Assembly: GCA_007116445.1 (NCBI GenBank)
Contig: SKIM01000047.1
Location: 1 to 14,864, forward strand
Length of the DNA: 14,864 nucleotides
Direction: 5' to 3'
Source: Natronohydrobacter sp.
GTDB lineage: Bacteria; Pseudomonadota; Alphaproteobacteria; Rhodobacterales; Rhodobacteraceae
Shown here: positions 1-6,012 of the stretch, in pieces
How the letters are laid out: each line of letters opens with the position of its first letter
Numbering within the stretch: the first letter of the stretch is position 1
The notes under the pieces: generated by a model
What the model saw: only the letters and a program-made list of their open reading frames with translations
What the model was told of the DNA's origin: nothing
Database searches by the model: none
Program-made: the position numbers and the translations under genes

Positions 1-1363
1 CGGTCGTGTCGATGAATTTCGTCGTGTAGCTCATATCCTGAAAGGTCGGATGCTTGAGCAGGTTGATCACGAAATCCAGATTGGTGCTCACGCCCCGGAT
101 GCGGAACTCACGCAGCGCGCGGTCCATCCGCTGGATCGCCTCATCAGGATTGGGAGCCCAGGCCGTGACCTTGACCAGAAGCGAGTCATAATACCGCGTG
201 ATGACGCCCCCCGCATAGGCGGTGCCGCCATCGAGCCGGATGCCCATGCCTGTGGCCGAGCGATAAGCGGTCAGGCGACCATAATCGGGGATGAAATTGT
301 TCAGCGGATCTTCGGTGGTTACCCGACATTGCAGCGCATGGCCCGTGAGCGTCACATCGCCCTGCGATGGCGTGCCTGTGGCTTCCGACAGCGTGGCCCC
401 TTCGGCGATGCGGATCTGGGCCTTGACGATATCGATGCCCGTCACTTCCTCGGTTACTGTGTGTTCAACCTGCACGCGCGGGTTCACTTCGATGAAGTAG
501 AACTGTTCATCGTCCATATCCATCAGGAACTCGACCGTTCCCGCGTTCTGATAGCCCACAGCGCGCCCGATCTTGAGCGCCAGCTCGCAGACCTCGGCGC
601 GTTGTGCGTCGCTCAGATAGGGGGCAGGTGCGCGCTCGACGACTTTCTGGTTGCGCCGCTGCACAGTGCAGTCGCGCTCATAGAGATGGTAGAGATTGCC
701 ATGGGTATCGCCCAGAAGCTGCACTTCCACATGGCGCGCGCGCAGGATCATCTTCTCCAGATAGCCCTCGCCATTGCCAAAAGCGGCCTCTGCCTCGCGG
801 CGGCCCTCGCGCACTTTCGCCTCGATCTCGTCGGCCGCCATGATGGGCCGCATCCCGCGCCCGCCGCCGCCATGGCTGGCCTTGAGCATCAGCGGATATC
901 CTACCTCTGCGGCCATGGCGCGGATTGCGTCCATATCGTCGCCCAGAACCTCCGTCGCGGGGATCACTGGCACGCCCGCGTCAATTGCGACGCGCCGCGC
1001 GCTGGCCTTGTCGCCCAAGGCGCGCATCGTCTCGGCTTTCGGGCCGATGAAGGTGATCCCGTTGGCTGCACAGGCATCGACTAGGGCAGGGTTCTCGCTC
1101 AGAAGCCCGTAGCCCGGATGGATCGCATCCGCGCCCGAGGCCTTGGCGACCCGGATGATTTCCTCGATCGACAGATAGGCCGCGACTGGCCCCAACCCTT
1201 CGCCGATGCGGTAGGCTTCATCTGCCTTGAACCGATGCAGGCCCAGCTTGTCTTCTTCAGCATAGACAGCCACGGTGCGTTTGCCGAGTTCATTGGCAGC
1301 CCGCATGATCCGAATGGCGATTTCGCCGCGATTGGCGATCAGGATTTTCTTGAATTCGGCCAT
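1..1363 (-). CDS. pyc: Pyruvate carboxylase, N-terminal part (cut by window edge)
   Basis: Pyruvate carboxylase makes oxaloacetate from pyruvate, bicarbonate and ATP using a biotin arm (anaplerosis). Only the first 454 codons are in the window; the carboxyltransferase and biotin-carrier parts lie beyond the left edge. Seen: the biotin-carboxylase opening KKILIANRGEIAIRI at residues 5-19, HPGYGLLSEN, the glycine-rich ATP-grasp loop HGGGGRGM, and the catalytic segment EVNPRVQVEHTVTEEVTG. The stretch at the edge, KHPTFQDMSYTTKFIDT, is typical of pyruvate carboxylase rather than acetyl- or propionyl-CoA carboxylase subunits. The ATG at 1361-1363 is preceded on the minus strand by AGGGGG five bases upstream, a good ribosome-binding site. 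It lies 88 bp downstream, on the same strand, of the hydroxy-acid dehydrogenase gene. The acyl-CoA carboxylase alternative is less likely but cannot be fully excluded without the C-terminus. Confidence 0.93.
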   Translation of the reverse strand, partial: MAEFKKILIANRGEIAIRIMRAANELGKRTVAVYAEEDKLGLHRFKADEAYRIGEGLGPVAAYLSIEEIIRVAKASGADAIHPGYGLLSENPALVDACAANGITFIGPKAETMRALGDKASARRVAIDAGVPVIPATEVLGDDMDAIRAMAAEVGYPLMLKASHGGGGRGMRPIMAADEIEAKVREGRREAEAAFGNGEGYLEKMILRARHVEVQLLGDTHGNLYHLYERDCTVQRRNQKVVERAPAPYLSDAQRAEVCELALKIGRAVGYQNAGTVEFLMDMDDEQFYFIEVNPRVQVEHTVTEEVTGIDIVKAQIRIAEGATLSEATGTPSQGDVTLTGHALQCRVTTEDPLNNFIPDYGRLTAYRSATGMGIRLDGGTAYAGGVITRYYDSLLVKVTAWAPNPDEAIQRMDRALREFRIRGVSTNLDFVINLLKHPTFQDMSYTTKFIDTT

Positions 1364-1451
1364 GTTGTCCCCCTGTGGCGTCTGCTCACGCGTTATTGGT
1401 CAAATTTCTAGGCCGATTTCTGCGTTGCAGTAAAGGGTTTGTTGGGTTTCG

Positions 1452-2615
1452 TTAGATTCCGCCGCCGGAATTGCCTGTCTCCCAGAGCTGCGTCGCGGCC
1501 TGGTCGGGTGACGCGATTCCGATCTGCGTCATATTGGCGATCAGATCGTCGCGCAGCACCTGTGCGAGATGCGCAGGCCCGATTTCTCCCAAAGCGCCCA
1601 GCGCATAGTGCCATCCGCGCCCGATCATGGTGAAATTCGCGCCACAGGCGAATGCGCGCAGCACATCGAGCCCCGATTCGATCCCGCCATCGACAATCAG
1701 TGGAAAATCCGGCCCCAGCGCTGCGCGCATACGTCGCAGCGCATCCAGAGGGTCCGGTGCAGCATCGAACTGTCGGCCGCCATGGTTGGACACCCAGATC
1801 GCATCAACCCCCTCGGCGCGGAGCGGAGCTGCATCATCGGGGTCGAGCACGCCCTTCACGACCAGCGCGCCGGACCACAGCGCACGCACGGCCCGCAGAT
1901 AGTCCCAATCGGGCGCAGCACGCAGCAGATAGCCCGCATGGGCCGTCGAGGGCGCATTGCCGTCGAGTTTGAGATAACTCTCCATCAGGCGCAGCCGGGG
2001 TTGGCCGTGGCGCAAAGTCCCAAGCGCCCATGCAGGACGACGGGCGATCTGCCATAGCATTGATGGCGTCAATTTCGGCGGAATCGCGAGCTGTGCGCGC
2101 AATTGCCGTTCACGCCGCGAGGGGCCAGGCAGATCGACCGTCAGCACCAGAACCTGAAATCCCGCCGCGCGGGCACGGCGGAGTAAATCTGCACGAATAC
2201 CAGGGTCTTTTGGCGGATAGAGTTGAAACCAGCCCATATCGCCCGCAATCGGGCCGATGGTCTCGGGCAGCTGCGTGGCGACGGTGCTGAGGCAATAGGG
2301 CAGGCGCTGACGCTCTGCCATGCGGGCAAGGGATATTTCCGCGCCGGGCCAGATCAGCCCCGACATCCCCACTGGTGCAATCCCCACTGGCAGCGAGAAT
2401 TCCTGACCCAGAAGCTGCGTGTTCAGCTCTGGTGTGATCGGGCCGCGCAGGATGGCAGGTCGAAACAGGATCTGGTCAAGCGCCGCGCGGTTGCGTGGCT
2501 TGACCGATTCGGTTCCTGTGGCGCTATCAAGATATTCCCAGACAAAATGCGGCACCCGCCGCTGACAGGCGTGCTTCATATCCGACAGCGCTGGAAACCG
2601 CAGGTCAAGTGTCAT
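1452..2615 (-). CDS. FMN-dependent alpha-hydroxy-acid dehydrogenase/oxidase (LldD-like)
   Basis: A 387-residue member of the L-lactate dehydrogenase/glycolate oxidase/(S)-mandelate dehydrogenase family, which oxidises 2-hydroxy acids to 2-keto acids through FMN in a TIM barrel. Expected active-site residues are visible, counted from the ATG at 2613-2615: Tyr28, the QLYPPKD segment with Gln121 and Tyr123, Thr149-Val-Asp151, Lys244 in VVKGVLDP, the catalytic His268 and Arg271 in VSNHGGRQ, Asp299-Gly-Gly and Gly-Arg at 322-323 for phosphate binding. A GTG 13 codons upstream (2652-2654) is also in frame, but family proteins begin close to MTLDLRFPALSDMK, so I chose the ATG. GGAG lies about 12 bases upstream of it. 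The substrate cannot be read from sequence; L-lactate is plausible, making pyruvate for the adjacent pyc. The C-terminus ends in a short Gly-rich tail. Confidence 0.9.
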   Translation of the reverse strand: MTLDLRFPALSDMKHACQRRVPHFVWEYLDSATGTESVKPRNRAALDQILFRPAILRGPITPELNTQLLGQEFSLPVGIAPVGMSGLIWPGAEISLARMAERQRLPYCLSTVATQLPETIGPIAGDMGWFQLYPPKDPGIRADLLRRARAAGFQVLVLTVDLPGPSRRERQLRAQLAIPPKLTPSMLWQIARRPAWALGTLRHGQPRLRLMESYLKLDGNAPSTAHAGYLLRAAPDWDYLRAVRALWSGALVVKGVLDPDDAAPLRAEGVDAIWVSNHGGRQFDAAPDPLDALRRMRAALGPDFPLIVDGGIESGLDVLRAFACGANFTMIGRGWHYALGALGEIGPAHLAQVLRDDLIANMTQIGIASPDQAATQLWETGNSGGGI

Positions 2616-2629
2616 CGCCAATATCCGCT

Positions 2630-2670
2630 CCAAGGCGCTACCAGACACAAACACGCAGAATTCGCCTTGG
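2630..2670. repeat. Inverted repeat in the divergent intergenic region
   Basis: CCAAGGCG at 2630-2637 is repeated in perfect inverted form as CGCCTTGG at 2663-2670, with 25 bases between. The left arm abuts the GGAG that serves the hydroxy-acid dehydrogenase start, so in its mRNA the repeat could form a stem touching the ribosome-binding site. It could equally be an operator in the 132-bp region shared with the BLUF gene. Eight-base arms at this spacing can occur by chance, so this is tentative. Confidence 0.35.
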
Positions 2671-2747
2671 CAAGCCGCCGCCGCTTTACCCGATCTTCAT
2701 CGATTCGGGGGCAGTCTGATATTTCATGTCAGTGTTTGGGGGCGCAA

Positions 2748-3191
2748 TTGCGGCGATTGATTTATCTCAGTAGTGCAGCGCAAGGTTTCTCGACCTCAGA
2801 TCTGGACGATATCCTGACCGTGTCGCGGCACAATAACCAGCGGGATGGCGTCACTGGCCTGCTTGCATATCATGACAGCTGTTTCTTTCAGGTGGTCGAA
2901 GGGCCTGCGGCCGCTATCGCTGCACTTCTGTCGCGGATACGCACTGACAAACGCCACGCCAATATCCTGACCCTTTCCGACTCGCGCCCGGCGGAGCGGG
3001 CATTTCCAGACTGGAACATGGCACTTGTGCCGCGTGCCGACCTTGCGCAGGTCGCCAGCAAGTCAGGAATATCGCTGACGGAATTGTCGGCAAACCCTCA
3101 TGACCTTTCTGCTGATCGAAGGGTGAACATCCTTTTTGCCAGTTTCCTGCAGGGATTTCGTGATGTATCGCCGCGTCTGTCTTTTCGGTAA
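2748..3191 (+). CDS. Short BLUF-domain blue-light photoreceptor
   Basis: BLUF domains bind FAD and sense blue light through a hydrogen-bond switch around a conserved Tyr/Gln pair. Counting from TTG at 2748, the protein has 147 residues: a BLUF domain at about 2-95 and a C-terminal extension of about 50 residues, predicted from composition to be mostly helical. The family's key residues are present: Tyr6 (RRLIYLSS), Asn30 (HNNQRDGVTG), Gln48 (CFFQVVEGP), and Trp89 and Met91 (FPDWNMAL). There is no output domain, so it resembles the short BLUF proteins (BlrB/PixD type), which signal by protein contact. No in-frame ATG lies near the expected N-terminus. TTG at 2748 gives the usual BLUF beginning; TTG at 2736 is another option. 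An ATG at 2726 is one frame off and would join if the G5 run at 2738-2742 had four bases. It ends 64 bp before uvrD. Confidence 0.88.
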   Translation: MRRLIYLSSAAQGFSTSDLDDILTVSRHNNQRDGVTGLLAYHDSCFFQVVEGPAAAIAALLSRIRTDKRHANILTLSDSRPAERAFPDWNMALVPRADLAQVASKSGISLTELSANPHDLSADRRVNILFASFLQGFRDVSPRLSFR

Positions 3192-3200
3192 TTTATCTGC

Positions 3201-3215
3201 GAACAGAGTATGAAC
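3201..3215. promoter_or_regulatory. LexA/SOS box upstream of uvrD
   Basis: The sequence GAACAGAGTATGAAC is a perfect match to GAAC-N7-GAAC, the direct-repeat LexA operator known for Rhodobacter and other alphaproteobacteria. It lies 40 bp before the chosen ATG of the helicase, and 9 bp after the BLUF stop codon, exactly where a promoter operator for the helicase would be. The match and position are seen; LexA control of the helicase is inferred. Confidence 0.8.
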
Positions 3216-3255
3216 ACCGCTTTTCCTTGTGGCGGTCCTTCGATATGCTTGTCGC

Positions 3256-5634
3256 ATGACAGATTTCAATGCCGACCTTCCGCTCTCCGCACGCGCCATG
3301 GCAGCGCGTCCCGCGCCCTATCTTGACGGGCTGAACACCGCGCAACGACAGGCGGTCGAGACGCTCGATGGGCCTGTGTTGATGCTGGCCGGGGCGGGGA
3401 CCGGGAAGACCAAGGCCCTGACAGCGCGAATCGCGCATCTTTTGAACACGGGCCGCGCCTATCCGTCAGGCATTCTGGCGGTCACTTTCACCAACAAGGC
3501 CGCGCGCGAAATGAAGCTGCGTGTGGGCGGATATCTGGGCGAAGCGGTTGAGGGCATGCCCTGGCTTGGCACGTTCCATTCAATCAGTGCCAAACTGCTG
3601 CGTCGTCATGCCGAACTGGTCGGGCTGAAATCGAACTTCACCATCCTCGACAGCGACGATCAGTTGCGCCTGCTCAAGCAGCTGATCGCAGCCGCCAACA
3701 TTGACGACAAACGTTGGCCTGCGCGACTGCTCGCGTCCATCATCGATCAGTGGAAAAACCGCGCCTGGCGGCCCGACCAGGTGCCAAGCTCCGAAGCCAG
3801 CGCATTCAACAACCGCGGCACGGAACTATACGCTGCCTATCAGGAACGGCTGAAAACGTTGAATGCCTGCGATTTCGGTGATTTGCTTCTGCATTGCGTG
3901 ACGATTTTCCAAAGCCATGGAGATGTGCTCGAAAGTTATCAGAAACGATTCCGCTATATTTTGGTCGATGAGTATCAGGACACCAATGTTGCGCAGTATC
4001 TGTGGCTGCGTTTGCTGGCAGAAGGGCACAAGAATATCTGCTGTGTCGGCGATGATGACCAGTCGATCTATGGCTGGCGCGGCGCGGAAGTGGGCAATAT
4101 CCTGCGGTTTGAGCGCGATTTTCCCGGGGCGACCGTGGTCCGGCTGGAGCAGAATTACCGCTCGACACCGCATATTCTGGCCGCCGCCAGTGAAGTGATC
4201 GCGGGCAATGAGGACCGGCTGGGGAAAACGCTGTGGACCGAAGCGCGCGCGGGCGAGAAGGTCCGGTTGATTGGCCATTGGGACGGCGAGGAAGAGGCGC
4301 GCTGGATCGGCGAGCAGATCGAGGATCTGACGCGCGGAACGCGTGGGCTGGAGCCGTTCAGCCTTGACCAGATGGCGGTTCTAGTGCGCGCCAGCCATCA
4401 GATGCGGGCATTCGAGGATCGGTTCCTGACCATCGGTCTGCCCTATCGCGTGATTGGTGGGCCGCGGTTTTATGAGCGGTTGGAAATCCGCGATGCATTG
4501 GCCTATTTCCGGCTTGCTGTCAGCCCGACTGATGATCTGGCCTTTGAGCGGATCGTGAACACACCCAAGCGCGGGTTGGGAGACAAGGCGCAACAGGTCA
4601 TCCAGCGCATCGCCCGCGCCAATGACGTCAGCCTTGTCGCCGGGGCGGCGATTGCGCTGGAACAAGGTGAGATCAAGGGCAAGGGCGCAGGGCAGCTGCG
4701 CGCCTTGATCGAGGGTATTGCGCGCTGGCACAGCGCTGTTGGCACGACTGGCCTTGCTGAGGCCGAAGACGATCTGATCGAAGTGATCCGCCCTGAGGCC
4801 GCAGCCCTCAACCATATCGAATTGGCCGAGCAAATCCTCGAAGAGTCAGGCTATACAGAGATGTGGCTGAATGACAAAACCCCCGAAGCGCCGGGGCGTC
4901 TCGACAATCTCAAGGAGTTGATCAAGGCGCTGGAAAACTTCGAGAACCTGCAGGGTTTTCTCGAACATATCGCGCTGATCATGGATAATGACAGTGATGC
5001 AGGCGAGGCCAAAGTTTCGATCATGACCTTGCATGGTGCCAAGGGGCTGGAATTTCCGGTCGTTTTCTTGCCGGGATGGGAAGACGGGCTGTTTCCGTCG
5101 CAGCGCTCGATGGATGAATCGGGCCTCAAGGGGCTGGAAGAAGAACGCCGCCTTGCCTATGTCGGAATCACACGCGCCGAGCAGATCTGCACGATCAGTT
5201 TTGCGGCCAATCGGCGGGTTTACGGGCAGTGGCAGTCGCAAATGCCGTCGCGTTTCGTCGATGAACTGCCCGGCGCGCATGTTGAGGTGCTGACCCCGCC
5301 GGGGCTTTATGGTGGCGGGATTACGACGTCCAGCACGGTTGAGGCGCGTGCAGAACGTGCGGATGTCTACAATTCCCCTGGTTGGCGGCGGTTGCAGGCG
5401 TCGGGCAGTCGACCTGTCTCGCAGCCGCGCGAGGCGAAAACCATGGTGATCGATGGCGCGGCCAGCCCGGCTTTCGAAATCGGTGCCCGGGTGTTTCATC
5501 AGAAGTTCGGCTATGGTCATGTCGCGTCAGTTGAAGGCGACAAGCTGTTCATCGAATTCGAGAAATCCGGCGCACGCCATATTGTCGCGAAATTCGTCGT
5601 CGCAGCAGAAAAGGTTGATGACGTGCCTTTCTGA
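3256..5634 (+). CDS. uvrD: UvrD/PcrA-type ATP-dependent DNA helicase
   Basis: A superfamily 1A 3'-5' DNA helicase of 792 residues acting in nucleotide-excision and mismatch repair and in clearing proteins from DNA. Motifs in order: Q-motif region LNTAQRQAVE, Walker A AGAGTGKT at 45-52, VTFTNKAAREM, Walker B/motif II VDEYQDTN with Asp238-Glu239, QSIYGWRGA, RLEQNYRS, motif V MTLHGAKGLEFPVVF, and motif VI RRLAYVGITRAE around 632-643. The last 50 residues (from about 740, FEIGARVFHQKFGYGHV) form the small Tudor-like domain that in PcrA/UvrD contacts RNA polymerase. I chose the ATG at 3256 because family members begin a short distance before the Q-motif; an in-frame GTG at 3229 adds nine residues. 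No strong Shine-Dalgarno is visible. A LexA box upstream suggests SOS induction. The gene converges on the DUF1127/sRNA locus. Confidence 0.95.
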   Translation: MTDFNADLPLSARAMAARPAPYLDGLNTAQRQAVETLDGPVLMLAGAGTGKTKALTARIAHLLNTGRAYPSGILAVTFTNKAAREMKLRVGGYLGEAVEGMPWLGTFHSISAKLLRRHAELVGLKSNFTILDSDDQLRLLKQLIAAANIDDKRWPARLLASIIDQWKNRAWRPDQVPSSEASAFNNRGTELYAAYQERLKTLNACDFGDLLLHCVTIFQSHGDVLESYQKRFRYILVDEYQDTNVAQYLWLRLLAEGHKNICCVGDDDQSIYGWRGAEVGNILRFERDFPGATVVRLEQNYRSTPHILAAASEVIAGNEDRLGKTLWTEARAGEKVRLIGHWDGEEEARWIGEQIEDLTRGTRGLEPFSLDQMAVLVRASHQMRAFEDRFLTIGLPYRVIGGPRFYERLEIRDALAYFRLAVSPTDDLAFERIVNTPKRGLGDKAQQVIQRIARANDVSLVAGAAIALEQGEIKGKGAGQLRALIEGIARWHSAVGTTGLAEAEDDLIEVIRPEAAALNHIELAEQILEESGYTEMWLNDKTPEAPGRLDNLKELIKALENFENLQGFLEHIALIMDNDSDAGEAKVSIMTLHGAKGLEFPVVFLPGWEDGLFPSQRSMDESGLKGLEEERRLAYVGITRAEQICTISFAANRRVYGQWQSQMPSRFVDELPGAHVEVLTPPGLYGGGITTSSTVEARAERADVYNSPGWRRLQASGSRPVSQPREAKTMVIDGAASPAFEIGARVFHQKFGYGHVASVEGDKLFIEFEKSGARHIVAKFVVAAEKVDDVPF

Positions 5635-5659
5635 GGCTGGAGTTATGTGAAGCCGCGCC

Positions 5660-5670
5660 GGGGGGGGGGG
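5660..5670. repeat. G11 homopolymer
   Basis: Eleven consecutive G lie 26 bp after the uvrD stop, flanked on the left by GCCGCGCC and on the right by a six-base-pair hairpin, GCAGCA-TGCG-TGCTGC, at 5670-5685. The tract is between convergent transcription units and outside any gene. It could be a slippage hotspot or a sequencing-length uncertainty. Confidence 0.6.
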
Positions 5671-5702
5671 CAGCATGCGTGCTGCTCGTCTGGCTGTCAT
5701 CG

Positions 5703-5748
5703 CATATGAAAAGGCGGCAGTCCCAGGGAGGAGGAGGGGACTGCCGCC
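5703..5748 (-). terminator. Intrinsic terminator formed by the last CCUCCUCCC hairpin
   Basis: On the minus strand a perfect 12-bp GC-rich stem (5748-5737 with 5724-5713) is followed directly by TTTT (5712-5709). That is the form of a rho-independent terminator, with the 12-base CCUCCUCCC loop as its loop. It would end the DUF1127/sRNA transcript before it runs into uvrD. On the plus strand no T-run follows, so it should not serve uvrD. Confidence 0.75.
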
Positions 5749-5787
5749 GATTGTGCGTGACCTCAGGGAGGAGGAGGAGGCCCGCAT
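5713..5787 (-). ncRNA. CcsR/Cuckoo sRNA, third unit (two hairpins)
   Basis: The third transcribed unit of the array downstream of the DUF1127 gene. Its first hairpin (5754-5786) has stems TGCG/CGCA and CCTC/GAGG around the exact 12-base loop at 5765-5776. Its second (5713-5748) has a perfect 12-bp stem around the same 12-base loop at 5725-5736. In the RNA both loops read CUCCUCCUCCCU. Five bases separate the hairpins. R. sphaeroides CcsR sRNAs each consist of two stem-loops bearing CCUCCUCCC and are cut from the DUF1127 transcript; this unit matches that form. The second hairpin also looks like an intrinsic terminator. Confidence 0.8.
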
Positions 5788-5818
5788 CTGTGTCGAGCCC
5801 AATGGACCCGTTATTCTC

Positions 5819-5892
5819 GGAACATCAGGCAGGGAGGAGGAGAGCCTGGCTGTTCCTACGTGCGCTCCCAGGGAGGAGGAGAGGAGCGACGT
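5819..5892 (-). ncRNA. CcsR/Cuckoo sRNA, second unit (two hairpins)
   Basis: The middle unit. The first hairpin in RNA order (5858-5892) has stems ACGT/ACGT and GCTCC/GGAGC around the motif at 5870-5881. The second (5819-5856) has stems GGAACA/TGTTCC and CAGGC/GCCTG around the motif at 5831-5842. Only one base separates the two. The weaker-then-stronger hairpin order is the same as in the other two units. Membership of the CcsR/Cuckoo family is inferred from the loop motif, the paired hairpins and the DUF1127 gene upstream. Confidence 0.8.
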
Positions 5893-5938
5893 TCTTGAGC
5901 CGGTCAAAGGCAAATTCATGCCTTTCCCGGAATTTCAT
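5893..5938 (-). other. Spacer hairpin between the first and second sRNA units
   Basis: The spacer holds a hairpin without the loop motif: AAAGGCA (5906-5912) pairs with TGCCTTT (5919-5925) around a six-base loop, and outside it CCGG (5900-5903) pairs with CCGG (5927-5930). It may define ends during RNase processing of the precursor; that role is a guess. Confidence 0.45.
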
Positions 5939-6010
5939 GGCGGTGAACCTCAGGGAGGAAGAGGAAGTTCACCGCCGCAATCGAACCCCAGGGAGGAGGA
6001 GGGGGTCGAA
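5937..6010 (-). ncRNA. CcsR/Cuckoo sRNA, first unit (two hairpins)
   Basis: The unit nearest the DUF1127 gene, starting three bases after its stop codon. The first hairpin (5981-6009) has stems TCGA/TCGA and CCCC/GGGG with one bulged A around the motif at 5990-6001. The second (5939-5976) has a perfect 10-bp stem GGCGGTGAAC/GTTCACCGCC with an 18-base loop holding the variant motif at 5952-5963 (RNA CUCUUCCUCCCU). Four bases separate them. The close position to the stop codon fits co-transcription and processing from the 3' part of the DUF1127 mRNA. Confidence 0.8.
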
Positions 6011-6012
6011 AC

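Larger units (their letters stand above)
5725..6001 (-). repeat. Six-copy CTCCTCCTCCCT loop motif
   Basis: On the plus strand the 12-mer AGGGAGGAGGAG begins at 5725, 5765, 5831, 5870 and 5990, and a variant AGGGAGGAAGAG at 5952. Every copy sits in the loop of an inverted repeat, whereas the stems differ completely in sequence from copy to copy while staying complementary. Start-to-start spacings of 40, 66, 39, 82 and 38 bases show a pairwise grouping. The transcribed strand is the minus strand, giving CCUCCUCCC in RNA. Confidence 0.95.

Noticed and set aside
1364..1375. Base pairing of CCUCCUCCC loops with the pyc ribosome-binding site (CAGGGGGA)
   Set aside because: Only about five consecutive pairs (CAGGG) match the loop complement; too short to claim pyc as a target, despite the attractive link to pyruvate metabolism.
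5670..5685. Hairpin GCAGCA/TGCTGC as terminator of uvrD
   Set aside because: Only six base pairs and no T-run on the plus strand; on the minus strand it is followed by the C11 tract, not T. I could not identify a clear uvrD terminator.
5725..6001. The regularly repeated AGGGAGGAGGAG copies as a CRISPR array
   Set aside because: Repeats are only 12 bases, spacing alternates between about 39 and 66-82 bases, and each copy sits in a hairpin with its own complementary arms. There are no cas genes. The DUF1127 gene and CCUCCUCCC sense motif point to CcsR/Cuckoo RNAs.
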